The position numbers were made by a program, and so were the translations under genes. Source: CAWIJJ01 sp963836425 (GTDB lineage Bacteria; Acidobacteriota; Terriglobia; Bryobacterales; Bryobacteraceae). From it: a stretch of 64,000 bases of DNA. Where the stretch lies: the NCBI GenBank assembly GCA_963836425.1, contig CAWIJJ010000003.1:496001-560000 (forward strand), in the 5' to 3' direction. Shown here piece after piece: positions 44,642 to 54,948 of the stretch; positions within the stretch are counted from its first letter, which is position 1; every line of letters begins with the position of its first letter. The notes under the pieces are model-generated. The model was not told where the DNA came from and did not search any database. It saw nothing but the letters and a program-made list of their open reading frames with translations.

Positions 44642-46202
44642 TTCTGCCTCCAGAGTACCGGTAGATTTCGATTACCGGCTCGTTCTTGATACTGATCGTT
44701 TTCTCGAGCGTATAGCGGATTCCGGATCTTCGTGCCAGCTCGATAGCCGCCCGGACCGGGTCGGATTGGTTGGGGCGATACGCGGCGATCGCCCACTCTT
44801 CGTGCAGGAAAAGATCCGGCCGGCGCACCGCGGCTTCCCACGGTATGCCGTTGTTCACAGTAAAGGTTTCGCTCAACGGCAGGCCCATCTGGCGGACGAT
44901 GCCGGCCACGTCTCCGAACGAAGTGAAGATGCCGGAGCCACGCACGTACCGCGGCCCGAGGAAACGGGCGGCTTCGCGAGTCCATGCGAGCCTCCCTTCG
45001 GAATTCGCGCGCGACTCCGCCCACGTGATCCAGTTCTCCGGTCCCGGATGCGCCGCCCAGTGGATTGTTCCCGCCACCACCACCAGCGCCGCCACGATGC
45101 CGCGGAAACGCGCGGGCACCGCCAGCACCAGAGCCGACGCGGCGAAGGCCAGCAGCGGCAGCGCGGCCAGGCCGTAGCGCGTGTTGTACCAGGAATGCGG
45201 CCACAGGTTCGGAACGTAAATCGGCGTGCCGCCCGACGAGTGATTGCTCAGGATGTAAAAGAACGGCGGCAGTGCCAGCAGCAGCAGCGGCCAGAAGGCG
45301 CGCCGCGCGAGGGCCACCACCACTCCCGCCGCGCCCATCAGGGCCAGCCCCGGGCCCGTGCACCACTCCACCGCCGCGCGATAGTACATCCACGCGAGAC
45401 GCCAGTCGTGATACCCCGGGTACGGTTTCCCGCCCTGAATGGCGCGCGGCGCGTAAGGGCCGCGATAGAAATCGAGGGCGTCGCCGGTCAGGTACCAGTT
45501 GCTCGCCATCCAGTAGAGCGGACCCGCGCCGGCAATCGCGCAGAACAGGGCGGCGGCCTGAAAGCGGCGTCGCGAGCCGGCAATCAGAATGTAGGCGGCC
45601 ACGAACGGAATCAGGAACCAGCCTTCGTAGCGCGTCAGCGCGGCCGCGCAGACCGCCGCGCCCGCACCCGCCACGGCGCCGAATCCCTGGGTCTCGCGAA
45701 AACGCACCGTGAAGTACAGCGCCGCCATCAGCTCGCCGTAGAAATAGCCCTCCGTCATCGACGTGGACTGAAGGTACAGCAGGTTCGGATTCAGCGTGGC
45801 CAGCGCCGCGGCGGCGAAGGCCGCGGCCGTGGAGTCGAAGATCCTCCGCACCGCCGCAAACAGAAAGACGCCGCCCATGATGAAGAATGCGGCCGGAGCA
45901 AAGGACGCCGCGATGCCGCTCCGCCACCACGCGTCCACCTGCGCGAAAGGCATCGTCAGCACGTGCGGCAGCGGCAGCCACACCGTGCCGACCTGATCGT
46001 AGCCCGGCGTACGGTTGTCGATCAGGTTGCGCGCGATATTGAGGTGCGCTTCCGCGTCCCCGTACCATTGCAGCCAGCCGTTCGAAAAGAAATACCAGAC
46101 GGCCAGCACGCTCGCCGCTGCAACCCCGAGAGCGGCCAGCGCCGTCGCCGGCTTAGAACGCGGTGCAGTTCTGGAATTCGTGATAGCGCGCCTCGATCTC
46201 AT
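44628..46202 (-). CDS. Glycosyltransferase family 39-like integral membrane protein
   Basis: The 524-residue protein has an N-terminal helix followed by WYGDAEAHLNIARNLIDN, with the Asp typical of the first loop of polyprenyl-phosphate sugar transferases, then about ten more helices and a C-terminal soluble part (FGDVAGIVRQMGLPL). It probably transfers a sugar from a lipid carrier outside the membrane. The start at 46202 gives a 50-base overlap with the PfkB gene and is the only ATG near; a shorter form is possible. Acceptor unknown. Confidence 0.75.
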   Translation of the reverse strand: MRSRRAITNSRTAPRSKPATALAALGVAAASVLAVWYFFSNGWLQWYGDAEAHLNIARNLIDNRTPGYDQVGTVWLPLPHVLTMPFAQVDAWWRSGIAASFAPAAFFIMGGVFLFAAVRRIFDSTAAAFAAAALATLNPNLLYLQSTSMTEGYFYGELMAALYFTVRFRETQGFGAVAGAGAAVCAAALTRYEGWFLIPFVAAYILIAGSRRRFQAAALFCAIAGAGPLYWMASNWYLTGDALDFYRGPYAPRAIQGGKPYPGYHDWRLAWMYYRAAVEWCTGPGLALMGAAGVVVALARRAFWPLLLLALPPFFYILSNHSSGGTPIYVPNLWPHSWYNTRYGLAALPLLAFAASALVLAVPARFRGIVAALVVVAGTIHWAAHPGPENWITWAESRANSEGRLAWTREAARFLGPRYVRGSGIFTSFGDVAGIVRQMGLPLSETFTVNNGIPWEAAVRRPDLFLHEEWAIAAYRPNQSDPVRAAIELARRSGIRYTLEKTISIKNEPVIEIYRYSGGRNGPS

Positions 46203-47070
46203 CGCGAGTCAGCGTGCGAAAACGGTCCACGCCGAACTTTTCGCAACAGAAGCTGCCCATCACCGAGCCGTAGATCACCGCGCGGCGCAGTTCGGCGAAA
46301 TCGATGCCTCCGTTGCGCGGTTCCACTCCCCGTCCCGCCAGGTAGCCGATGAAGCCGCCGGCGAAGCAGTCGCCCGCACCGGTCGGATCGAACACGTCTT
46401 CCAACAGGTAGCCCGGCGCCATGAAGTGGCAGCCCCCGTGAAACAGCACCGCTCCGTACTCGCCGCGCTTGATCACCAGCGTGGAAGGCCCCATGTCCAT
46501 GACCTTCGCCGCCGCCCGCCGCAGATTGCCTTCGCCCGAGAGCAGGCGCGCTTCCGAATCGTTGATCAGCAGGAAATCCCACTCCCGGATCGTGGCCAGC
46601 AACTCCTCGCGAAAATCGTTGATCCAGTAATTCATCGTGTCGCCGCCCGTGAGCTTCACCGCCGGCATCTGCGCGCGCACGCTTCTCTGTAACGCCGGCT
46701 GAATGTTGCCGAGCAGCAGATAGGGCTCCGACCGGTACGATTCCGGCAGTTTGGGATTGAAATCCGCAAACACGTTGAGGTCCGTCTGCAACGTCGTGCG
46801 GTCGTTCATGTCGGCCGAGTAGACGCCCTTCCAAAAAAAGGTCTTGCCCGCCACGCGCTCGAGGCCCGCCAGGTCGATGTTCCGCGACGCCAGCAGGTCG
46901 ACATCCTCATGGGCGAAATCTTCGCCGACGATGCCCACCAGTTTCACCGGACCGAAATAGCTCGCGGCGAGAGAGATGTACGTGGCGGCGCCGCCCAGCA
47001 TGCGATCCACCGTTCCGTGCGGCGTCTCCACGCCGTCGTATGCAACCGATCCAACTACGATTAGGGACAT
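46153..47070 (-). CDS. PfkB-family carbohydrate kinase
   Basis: The 305-residue product begins LIVVGSVAYDGVETPHG and includes GGAATYISLAASYFG and the C-terminal signature DPTGAGDCFAGGFIGYLAG, with the catalytic Asp and anion hole. This ribokinase fold phosphorylates a sugar or nucleoside hydroxyl with ATP; similar sequences are annotated as sugar kinases of undefined specificity. It heads the overlapping run PfkB, membrane glycosyltransferase, YbjQ and DapF. Confidence 0.9.
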   Translation of the reverse strand: MSLIVVGSVAYDGVETPHGTVDRMLGGAATYISLAASYFGPVKLVGIVGEDFAHEDVDLLASRNIDLAGLERVAGKTFFWKGVYSADMNDRTTLQTDLNVFADFNPKLPESYRSEPYLLLGNIQPALQRSVRAQMPAVKLTGGDTMNYWINDFREELLATIREWDFLLINDSEARLLSGEGNLRRAAAKVMDMGPSTLVIKRGEYGAVLFHGGCHFMAPGYLLEDVFDPTGAGDCFAGGFIGYLAGRGVEPRNGGIDFAELRRAVIYGSVMGSFCCEKFGVDRFRTLTRDEIEARYHEFQNCTAF

Positions 47071-47126
47071 GTAACAGACGATTGTAGCAACGCGGCCGGT
47101 TCCGCCACGGTGAAACTCCGGCAGGG

Positions 47127-47420
47127 CTACTCCGGAAAGATCTGGCTGGTGAGATCTTCCTGCTTGCGCGGCCGCGACGCCTCCCAATAACCGGCCGCGA
47201 ACGCAATGGCCGCCAGAATCCAGATGGCAATATCGATCGTGTCTATCTCGTGGCGAAACGCGACTGCGGCAAGACAGACGGTCGCCCGCAGGATCCAGGC
47301 GTAGAGCCTGGAAATTCTCACCGCGCCTCTCCGGAAGGCCACCAGCGACCGGGCGGCCATATAAACGCAGCCGAGGGCCAGCACGCCCAACACGCCACGC
47401 ATGAACTCGAGCGATGGCAT
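47127..47420 (-). CDS. Small membrane protein
   Basis: A 97-residue protein with about three hydrophobic helices (MRGVLGVLALGCVYMAARSL, a middle helix around LRATVCLAAVAF, and IDIAIWILAAIAFAAGYWEA) and a charged C-terminus. ATG 47420 follows AGGTG. No family recognised; it is separated from the PfkB gene by 56 bases on the same strand. Confidence 0.6.
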   Translation of the reverse strand: MPSLEFMRGVLGVLALGCVYMAARSLVAFRRGAVRISRLYAWILRATVCLAAVAFRHEIDTIDIAIWILAAIAFAAGYWEASRPRKQEDLTSQIFPE

Positions 47421-47517
47421 CACCTAGAGTTTGCCACAACGGCCGCCCTGCCGCGCACGCCGCCTTTCCTCAAAAAAGGACTGGCCATTCCCGCAGGCGC
47501 CGCGTCACAATCTACCT

Positions 47518-48528
47518 ATGAAGACGGCACGGATTGCGCTGATGATGCTGGCTCTGGGCGGCGGCCTGTTTGGCGCCAGGACCATGCAGGTGTTCTTCAT
47601 CGACGTGGAGGGTGGCCAATCGACGCTGGTGGTTTCGCCGGACGGCGAGTCGCTGCTGATCGATACCGGCTGGCCGGGATTCAACAAGCGGGATGCCGAT
47701 CGCATCGCCCTGGCCGCGAAGGAAGCCGGGGTGAAGCGCATCGACTACCTTGTGGTGACGCACTATCACACCGATCACGCCGGCGGAGTGCTGCAACTCG
47801 CCGGCAAGCTGCCCATCCGGAACTTCGTCGACCACGGTCCGAGCGTCGAAAAGGGCGGCGCCGCCGACCAGTTGTACGCAGCCTACGAAGACGCCGCGAG
47901 CAAAGGCGCGCACGTGCTGGCCAGGCCCGGCGATACCCTGCCGGTGAAGGGCCTCTCGGTGACCGTGGTCGCAGCCAACGGAGAGCCTCTCGCCCGTGCC
48001 CTCCCGGGAGCCGGCCAGCCGGGCGCGGACTGCGCCGCGTTTCAGAAAAAGGCCGTCGACCCCAGCGAAAACGCGCGCTCCATCGGGCTCATGATTCAGT
48101 TCGGCGGCTTCCGCATGTTGGATCTTGGCGACCTGACCTGGAACAAGGAATACGACCTGGTGTGCCCCGCCAATAAGCTCGGCAGCGTGGACGTGTTCGT
48201 CGTTTCGCACCACGGCCTCGACCAGTCCAACTCGCCGCAGTTGCTGAAATCCATCTCGCCGCGCGTGGCCGTCATGAACAACGGCGCGCGCAAGGGCGGA
48301 AGCCCGGCTGCGTGGCAGACGGTCCACGATACGCCCGGCCTGGAGGACCTCTGGCAGCTTCACTTCTCCGTGGCGGGCGCCGAAGCCCATAATTCGGCCG
48401 ACCCGTTCATCGCCAACGTGGACGAGATTTGCCAGGGCAAATGGCTGCGGATGGTCGTAAAGGAAGACGGCTCGTATACGGTCTCCAACAGCCGCAACAA
48501 ATACGAGAAGAGCTACGCCAGAAAATAG
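47518..48528 (+). CDS. Secreted MBL-fold metallohydrolase (ComEC-like domain)
   Basis: After a signal peptide (ALMMLALGGGLFGAR) the 336-residue protein has QVFFIDVEGGQSTLVV and the metal motif VVTHYHTDHAGG (His82, His84, Asp86, His87). Later MLDLGDLTWNKE and VVSHHGLDQSNSPQLL are the blocks seen in the ComEC-type MBL domain. A standalone secreted version could be a hydrolase of extracellular phosphodiesters, but the substrate is unknown. Confidence 0.87.
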   Translation: MKTARIALMMLALGGGLFGARTMQVFFIDVEGGQSTLVVSPDGESLLIDTGWPGFNKRDADRIALAAKEAGVKRIDYLVVTHYHTDHAGGVLQLAGKLPIRNFVDHGPSVEKGGAADQLYAAYEDAASKGAHVLARPGDTLPVKGLSVTVVAANGEPLARALPGAGQPGADCAAFQKKAVDPSENARSIGLMIQFGGFRMLDLGDLTWNKEYDLVCPANKLGSVDVFVVSHHGLDQSNSPQLLKSISPRVAVMNNGARKGGSPAAWQTVHDTPGLEDLWQLHFSVAGAEAHNSADPFIANVDEICQGKWLRMVVKEDGSYTVSNSRNKYEKSYARK

Positions 48529-48585
48529 GAACCGAACCGGCCGGCCATGTAGCGCCCGCGCCGTGTTTCTGCCAAACTGACCGGC

Positions 48586-49473
48586 ATGAGTAACTCCGAG
48601 TCCTGGCCGCCGCTGCCGTTGCACGAATGGCAGGATACCTACCGCACTCTCCACATGTGGACACAGATCGTGGGCAAGATCCGCATGGCGCTGTCCCCGC
48701 CTTTGAATCACTGGTGGAACGTGACGCTCTACGTCAATTCCCGCGGCCTGACCACGGGGCCGGTGCCGTATCCTTCCGGAATCTTCGAAATCCAGTTCGA
48801 CTTTCAGGAACACGAGCTGGGCATTTCCACCAGCGAAGGCGCCCGGGCCTCCCGCCCCTTGCAGGCCGAGCCCGTAGCCGGTTTCTACAAAGGCGTCTTC
48901 GAGAGCCTGGCATCGCTGGGCATCACGGCGGAAATCGACCTCCATCCCCAGGAGGTTGCCGACCCCGTGCCGTTTGACCGCGATACCGCTCACCGCTCGT
49001 ACGACGCGCAGTATGCCAATCGTTTCTGGCGCATCCTGGTCTCCAGCAGTAAGGTGCTCGAGCGGTTCCGCGCGAAATTCCTCGGCAAATGCAGCCCGGT
49101 CCATTTCTTCTGGGGCAGTTTTGACCTGGCGTGCACGCGTTTTTCCGGGCGGCCCGCTCCGCCGCGCAAGGGCGTAATCAGCGGTCCGGCTTACTCGCAC
49201 GAAGTATCGAGCGCCGGCTTCTGGCCCGGAGGCGGCGCTATCGACGGCCCGGCCTACTACTCCTACATGGTTCCCAAGCCGGACGGTCTCGAAAAGGAGT
49301 CCATACGGCCGGCAGCCGCAGGTTGGAACGCCGAAGTCTCGGAATTCATCCTGATGTACGATGACATGCGCCGCGCGGACTCTCCCGAGCAGGCCTTATA
49401 CGAGTTTCTGGAGAGCACCTACGATGCGGGCGCGCGTCTCGCGAATTGGGATCGCTCCGCGCTGGAGGCTTGA
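48586..49473 (+). CDS. DUF5996 family protein
   Basis: The 295-residue product has WPPLPLHEWQDTYRTLHMW, QIVGKIRMALSPPLNHWWNV and a striking SPVHFFWGSFDLACTRFSGR block, which I recognise as DUF5996. The family has no known function. No signal peptide is seen. Its start lies 57 bases after the MBL gene. Confidence 0.85.
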   Translation: MSNSESWPPLPLHEWQDTYRTLHMWTQIVGKIRMALSPPLNHWWNVTLYVNSRGLTTGPVPYPSGIFEIQFDFQEHELGISTSEGARASRPLQAEPVAGFYKGVFESLASLGITAEIDLHPQEVADPVPFDRDTAHRSYDAQYANRFWRILVSSSKVLERFRAKFLGKCSPVHFFWGSFDLACTRFSGRPAPPRKGVISGPAYSHEVSSAGFWPGGGAIDGPAYYSYMVPKPDGLEKESIRPAAAGWNAEVSEFILMYDDMRRADSPEQALYEFLESTYDAGARLANWDRSALEA

Positions 49474-49573
49474 GAGGCTCGCCCGGATCTGAAGTGGTTG
49501 GTAGAAATGGCCGCGTGCTTCCCAAAGTTATCAATGCTTTCCAGTTCCGGCATGCGGTACCATCGCGTTTCAA

Positions 49574-50834
49574 GTGCCCAGGCGCGTGCCGATCGCAGCA
49601 CTACTCTTCATCGCTGCATTTATCACAACAGCGTTTCAGTATTCGACTGTTCGCCTGGGAGACGGTTATGAAACGCTCGCGATCGCCCGCAATCTGGCGG
49701 AACACGGCCAGTTTGGCAATCCCTTCAGCCCGCGCCTAACCGGCCCTACGGCCATCACGGCTCCGCTCTATCCCGCCTTTCTTGGCCTGCTGATCTGGAT
49801 TTTCGGCAACTCCATCCCCTTCGCGCTGGCCATCGACGGCTTTACGCTGATCGTGCATGCAACGCACGCCGCACTTCTGCCGTCTGTTTCCGAACTGATT
49901 TTTCTGGACCGCCGCCCCGGAATCTGGGCCGCGATAATCACGATCGTCCTTCCGGTGTTTTTTCTCTTTCCGCAGTACGAAATCATGTTGGTGGCGACCG
50001 GATTGATGTTCTTCTGTCTTGCGACCGGCCGCCGCGATTGGGATGGGATTCCATCTGCCTTAAGTTGCGGCGTCGGAATCGGCCTGCTCGCGCTTCTCAA
50101 CCCGGCGGCGATGTTGGTTGCCGTCTTATGGTTCGCCTACCTGCTCTGGCGCCGGCGCCCTGCCCGCGCCAGCCGTGTGGTTCTCTGCGTCGCCTTGGCA
50201 GCGGCAGCCACTCTGGCGCCCTGGACTTTTCGCAACTATCGTCAGTTTCATAGCCTGTTTTTCGTCCGCGACAATCTCGGCCTGGAGCTTTACATCGCAA
50301 ATAACGATCTTGCCGGGGCCAGTTTCGCGACTAACGAGGAAAACGGCTGCCATCGGCCGGCTGCATCCTAACCGCTCCGACGACGAAAGCCGCGAATGCG
50401 CGGCGCTCGGGGAAGTCGAATACTGCCGCCGGCGCGGCGCTTTGGCGATCGATTGGATACGCACCCACCCGGCGCGGTTCGCGAGTCTCACCGCCGCGCG
50501 GATGCGCATGTTCTGGTTCCCTGACGAGGACGGCTCACCCTGGCACGCGCGTTCCGTCGCCTTCGTGTCGATCTCCGGATTCATGGGAGTCCTGCTTCTT
50601 CTCCGGCGACGCAATCCGGCTGCCGCATTCCTGGCCACTGCGTTGTTGTTGTATCCCATCCTCTACTACTTCGTTCAGTCCGACCCGCGGTATCGCACGC
50701 CAATCCTGTGGATTCCGCTCCTTGCTACGGGCTATCTTCTTGCGGCTGTCATCGAGAGCGTGTTGCGTTGGCTCGAAAAGACAAGGTCTGGCAATCTGGC
50801 GCGAATATCGCGGGCTTTTCGGGTTTCATCCTAA
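49574..50834 (+). CDS. Glycosyltransferase-like integral membrane protein, frame interrupted
   Basis: From GTG 49574 the frame reads AALLFIAAFITTAFQYSTVR and then LGDGYETLAIARNLAEHGQF, a typical first-loop segment of ArnT/PMT-type enzymes with several helices. It meets a stop at 50369-50371. One base earlier, near 50337-50352, the neighbouring frame continues in sense (LHPNRSDDESRECAALGEVE, then RRRGALAIDWIRTHP and further helices) to 50834. Restored length is about 419 residues. It likely transfers a sugar from polyprenyl phosphate; substrate unknown. Confidence 0.7.
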
Positions 50835-50887
50835 TCCGCCCCTGGCGGGCTCGTCGAAGCGGATCAGCGGCACATCCCGGCTTCCCC

Positions 50888-50926
50888 AAAAAAAAGGCCG
50901 CCCACCCCCTGGCAGGGCGAACGGCC
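50888..50926 (-). terminator. Rho-independent terminator of the TonB-type receptor gene
   Basis: On the minus strand GGCCGTTCGCCC pairs with GGGCGGCC across the loop TGCCAGGGGGT and runs into eight consecutive T residues. It lies 25 bases past the receptor stop codon. Confidence 0.85.
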
Positions 50927-50950
50927 ATTTGAGTACAGATTCAGGATCGA

Positions 50951-53900
50951 TCAGAACCGGAATCGGGCCGACACGACCGAGTGACGCGCCTGTATCTGCG
51001 CCCCGCTGATCACGCCGAAACTCGAGTTAGTTTGTGCTCCGCTGTTGAAGTTGTAAGTCAGCGACGAGCTGGGATTGTTCGGATTGAAGTGGTTCAGCGT
51101 GTTGAACGACTCGTACCGCAGTTCCAGCCGGTAGCGCTCCGTGAACTGGAAGTCTTTGCCCACGGAGAGATCCAGGTTGAACATTCCCGGGCCGTGGAAG
51201 AGCACCGGCGGCGTGTTGCCGATGCCGAGCGAGTCGATCGCCGGCAGCGAGAAGTTCGCGGAATTCAGGGCCCACTGCAGCTCGGGATCCTCGGTGGCCT
51301 TCGGGACCTGCCCGGCGGGCAGGAAGATGTCGTTGCCCATCTGGCAGCGGAACGGGATGCCGCCGGTCGGCGTGCCCGTCCAGTATCCGGCCGGAGCGCT
51401 TTGTGCCGAGCAACCGACCGAGAACGGATTGCCGGAATAAATAGCGCCGTTGCCGTTGACCTTCCATCCGTCCAGCACCTGCTTGGTGAAACCGTTGCTC
51501 CAGATGCGGCTCAACTGCGGCAGTTCGTAGCCGAAATTGAAGTTCACGGCGTGAGGACGATTGATCTCGCGCTTGCCCAGGCTGGTATCTACCCACTGGT
51601 TGAAGTCGTAGATCAGGGTCTTGGACCAGGTGTAGTTGAGGTTCCACTGGAGCCGCCCCACGCGGCGGTTCAACTGCAACTGGAGCGAGTTGTAGGAGCT
51701 GGTGTTCAGGTATGTCCAAAGCGGGATGCGGCCGTAGCCGGCGTAGCCCACCATGTTACGAATGAGGTTAGTCGAGTAGAACCCGCTGCTGCTGGTCGGA
51801 TCGCGGAAGGCGGGATTGGCCCCGTTCTGCGGCGTCCAGGTCGTGTAAGGCGGTATGGCGTTGTAGTCGATAGACTGCCCGTAGCCATGACGCAGGGCGT
51901 TGCCGACATAAGAAGCCTCCGCAATCAGTCCACGGGTGATTTCGTGTTGAATGCCGAAGCTCCAGTTATAAGTGGTCTGAGTCTTCTGGTCCTGCGATCC
52001 GCCCAGCACGTTCTGCGGGGTGAAGTAAGTCTGCGCGCTGGCCAGGTTGGCGAAGTTAGTGTACAGAATCACCGGTGCCTGGTAGTTCGGCGGCGCAGCC
52101 ATGGGTCCGGTACCCGACCCGGTCGCGCCGATGCTGTCCACTGTCCAGTTGCGGCCCACGGTAATTCCGAATCCGCCGCGCAGGGCCGTCGTGCCGTTGC
52201 CGAAAACGTCCAGCGCGAACCCGATGCGGGGGCCCAGTTGAATCGGCGGGACGTTGAAGAAGTGGCTGTCATACTGGTGGATGCCGGACCACGGGATGCC
52301 GCCGGCGGGGTATGAGGCGGTGTCGAACGTCCCCTGCCGCACGTACGGGAATACCGTGCCGGTCACCGGGTTGATCGCCGCCTTCTGGCCATTCACCCTG
52401 GCTGGGTAGATGAGTTGTCCCGATTTGGAGGCATCATACTCCTCCTGGCGGAAGAAGCCGAGCGTCGCGCCGGCCGAGTACAGGTCGCCCACGCGGTGGA
52501 ACCGCAGCCCGCCGTCCAGCGTCAGGCGGCGGTTGACTTTCCAGGTATCCTGCGCGAACCATTCGATCTGCGTGTAACGGGCGTGATTGATCTGTTTCTT
52601 GTTATCGTCCCCGTAGGCGAAGATACTGCCGAGCAGCGCGTTCGAGTAAGGGTATCCCGAGTCCAGCGCGGCGGCGCGGTCCGAACCGAAATAGTAAGTG
52701 CCCGCCGTGTTGAACGTCGAGTAAACGCTCACGTTGCGCGCCATGCGCTCGATGTAGATGCCGGCCTTCACGGTATGACTGTTCTTGACCCAGGTCATCT
52801 TATCCGTGATCGACTGCACCATGTCGGTTCCAAGGAATGGCCAGCGGCTATCGTGACCGAAGGTGGGAGCGCCCGAGATGCCCTGCCCGGAAGATTGCGC
52901 GCTGAATCCCGAGGGGAATCCGAAGTTGACCTGCGGCAGCAGGTTGAGTACGTTGCTGGCCGCGAAAATGCGGGGCAGCGCGATCGGTTGTCCGTTCGAA
53001 TCCTTGAGCGGCAGCAGGTTGTCTTCGTACTTCTTGGTGCCGCCCGTGGCCGTCGAATCCACCTGGTCGATCGGGTTCACGCCCTGCTTCCCGCGCGTCA
53101 CGCCGTAAGTGAATTCGTTGATCAGGTTCGGGGAGAACGTATATACCGCCGTGCCCACGGCGCCCGCCGCCTGCACGTGATAGCTGTGTTCGAACTGTCC
53201 CCAGCGGCCGCCCGCGGGTCCCACCGTGCCGGCATAACCGTCCACCGCCTGGTAGTCCTGCAACAGGCGGACGAACGTCTGTAGCTTCGGGCTCACGTTG
53301 TAGTCCACGCGCAGGATCTTGTCCTCGTTCGGCCTCGACTGCGGAAGAATGGCGCGGAAGTTGTATCGCCGCTGTCCCGTCGGGTCCAGGTTCAGGCCCA
53401 GCGGATCCGGCAGCGGAAACAGGTTCAGCATCGCCAGCCCGGCCGCATTGATCCGGCCGGCGGGAATCTTGTTGTCCGGGAACGGAGCTTGCGTCACCGG
53501 ATCGTAGATCGGAATCAGCTTGCCCTGCGTCGTGACGCTCTGCGAGAAGTCGCCCGCCCGTTCGAGCGCGGTGGGCATGGTGAACGTGTTGTTGATCGTG
53601 TTCTTGTTGCGAAGGTAATCCCAGGAGAAAAAGAAGAACAGCTTGGTGCGGCTGCTGTTGAAACGCGTCCCCGGGATAATCAGCGGACCGCCGATGGTGC
53701 CGCCCGGATTCTGGTAGCGGTATTTCGATTTCGCAACGCCGAGCTTGTTGTTGAACCACTCGTTGGCGTTGAACATTTCATGGCGCAGGTAGTAATAGGC
53801 CGACCCGTGAAACTGCGACGAGCCGCTCTTCGTGCTGAACGTCAACTGTCCGCCGGTGCGCCCTCCGTACTCCGCCGTGTAATTGGAAACCAGCAGCTTG

Positions 53901-54562
53901 ACCTCGCCGATCGCGTCCACGCTGGGTGCGATGTAACCGGGGTTGAGGTTGCCGGAATCCTGGCTCGCGGCGCCATCCAGGTTCAGGATCACCTGTCCCG
54001 TCCGGCCGCCGTTGATCGCCGGGATGCCGCCGCCCGACCAGCCGCGAAAGTCGCTCGACGACGTCGTTTGCACGCCGGGCAGCGTCATGATCAGCGATAG
54101 CGGGTTGCGGCCGCGCGTCGGCGTGTCTTCGATCTGCCGCAGGTTGATGGCGACGGAGCGGTCCGAACTGTCGGTGGCCACGTGCACCGTGGATGCTTCC
54201 ACCGTCACCGTGCTGGTCACATCGCCGAGTTGCATTTTGATCTCGTGCAGGTCCACCCTCTCCTGCGAACTGACGTTGATGGCCTTCTGGTCATAGGCCT
54301 TGAACCCGGGTTGACTTACATGCAGGCTATACGCGCCGGGCACCAGGCCGGTGAAGATGAAGGATCCTCTGGGCCCGGTGACGAAACTGCGGGTCTGTTG
54401 GGAAAGGTCGTGCGTCAACTGAACGGCCGCGCCTGGGATGATTGAGCCGGACACATCCGTTACGGTTCCTGAAATTTGTCCGGTAACGCTCTGCGCCCGG
54501 GCAACCGGCAGCGCAATCCACAGCACGGTGGAAAACAGAGCAGCAATGAAACTCTTGTTCAT
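50951..54562 (-). CDS. TonB-dependent receptor-like outer membrane protein with carboxypeptidase-regulatory domain
   Basis: The 1203-residue protein has a signal peptide (LFSTVLWIALPVARAQS), then a carboxypeptidase-regulatory beta-sandwich (GQISGTVTDVSGSIIPGAAV, VPGAYSLHVSQPGF), a plug-like region (RNPLSLIMTLPGVQTTSSSD, NGGRTGQVILNLDGAASQDS, AEYGGRTGGQLTFSTKSG) and a very long C-terminal beta-barrel ending in VVSARFRF. This Oar-like architecture is abundant in Solibacter and serves uptake or surface binding of polymers. I use ATG 54562 (MNKSFIAALFS) because it gives the signal peptide. A terminator follows the stop. Confidence 0.92.
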   Translation of the reverse strand: MNKSFIAALFSTVLWIALPVARAQSVTGQISGTVTDVSGSIIPGAAVQLTHDLSQQTRSFVTGPRGSFIFTGLVPGAYSLHVSQPGFKAYDQKAINVSSQERVDLHEIKMQLGDVTSTVTVEASTVHVATDSSDRSVAINLRQIEDTPTRGRNPLSLIMTLPGVQTTSSSDFRGWSGGGIPAINGGRTGQVILNLDGAASQDSGNLNPGYIAPSVDAIGEVKLLVSNYTAEYGGRTGGQLTFSTKSGSSQFHGSAYYYLRHEMFNANEWFNNKLGVAKSKYRYQNPGGTIGGPLIIPGTRFNSSRTKLFFFFSWDYLRNKNTINNTFTMPTALERAGDFSQSVTTQGKLIPIYDPVTQAPFPDNKIPAGRINAAGLAMLNLFPLPDPLGLNLDPTGQRRYNFRAILPQSRPNEDKILRVDYNVSPKLQTFVRLLQDYQAVDGYAGTVGPAGGRWGQFEHSYHVQAAGAVGTAVYTFSPNLINEFTYGVTRGKQGVNPIDQVDSTATGGTKKYEDNLLPLKDSNGQPIALPRIFAASNVLNLLPQVNFGFPSGFSAQSSGQGISGAPTFGHDSRWPFLGTDMVQSITDKMTWVKNSHTVKAGIYIERMARNVSVYSTFNTAGTYYFGSDRAAALDSGYPYSNALLGSIFAYGDDNKKQINHARYTQIEWFAQDTWKVNRRLTLDGGLRFHRVGDLYSAGATLGFFRQEEYDASKSGQLIYPARVNGQKAAINPVTGTVFPYVRQGTFDTASYPAGGIPWSGIHQYDSHFFNVPPIQLGPRIGFALDVFGNGTTALRGGFGITVGRNWTVDSIGATGSGTGPMAAPPNYQAPVILYTNFANLASAQTYFTPQNVLGGSQDQKTQTTYNWSFGIQHEITRGLIAEASYVGNALRHGYGQSIDYNAIPPYTTWTPQNGANPAFRDPTSSSGFYSTNLIRNMVGYAGYGRIPLWTYLNTSSYNSLQLQLNRRVGRLQWNLNYTWSKTLIYDFNQWVDTSLGKREINRPHAVNFNFGYELPQLSRIWSNGFTKQVLDGWKVNGNGAIYSGNPFSVGCSAQSAPAGYWTGTPTGGIPFRCQMGNDIFLPAGQVPKATEDPELQWALNSANFSLPAIDSLGIGNTPPVLFHGPGMFNLDLSVGKDFQFTERYRLELRYESFNTLNHFNPNNPSSSLTYNFNSGAQTNSSFGVISGAQIQARHSVVSARFRF

Positions 54563-54948
54563 CAGCGTTCTCCCCAAAAACGTTCGAAGTGACTGGCGCG
54601 TCCCAGGGCAGAGCAATCCTCTGGGCCTTTGGGCCTTTTGTAACGTTTCAAGAACCCCTCGGAAACAGCACGTGAGACGCAACAGCGATGGGTACGAGTA
54701 TGATCGCCAGCAGCACGGCGGACCATCCCTCAATGCCTGTAAAAGTTTCCTACAAATACAGGAAGCACGCCCCACATCGGTTCAGCGCTAACAAAATGTG
54801 CGATTTACACCCGGCTGGTCCGGCAGTCCTGATACGGCGGACCCCTCTTGTACTGGGGCACCGGCATCGAAGGGGCTAACGAGCGGGGTGGATGCGCGTC
54901 TAAACAGAGTTTGGCATCCTGAATAAGATTTGGAGGATCGCCCCTACG
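54563..54948. other. Divergent intergenic region between the receptor and ADOP permease genes
   Basis: These 386 bases lie between two divergently transcribed genes and must hold both promoters. I see no gene, no strong palindrome and no unambiguous -10/-35 pair. An A-rich stretch (CCCCAAAAACG) near 54573 and TTTGGAGGA before the downstream ATG are the only landmarks. Confidence 0.4.
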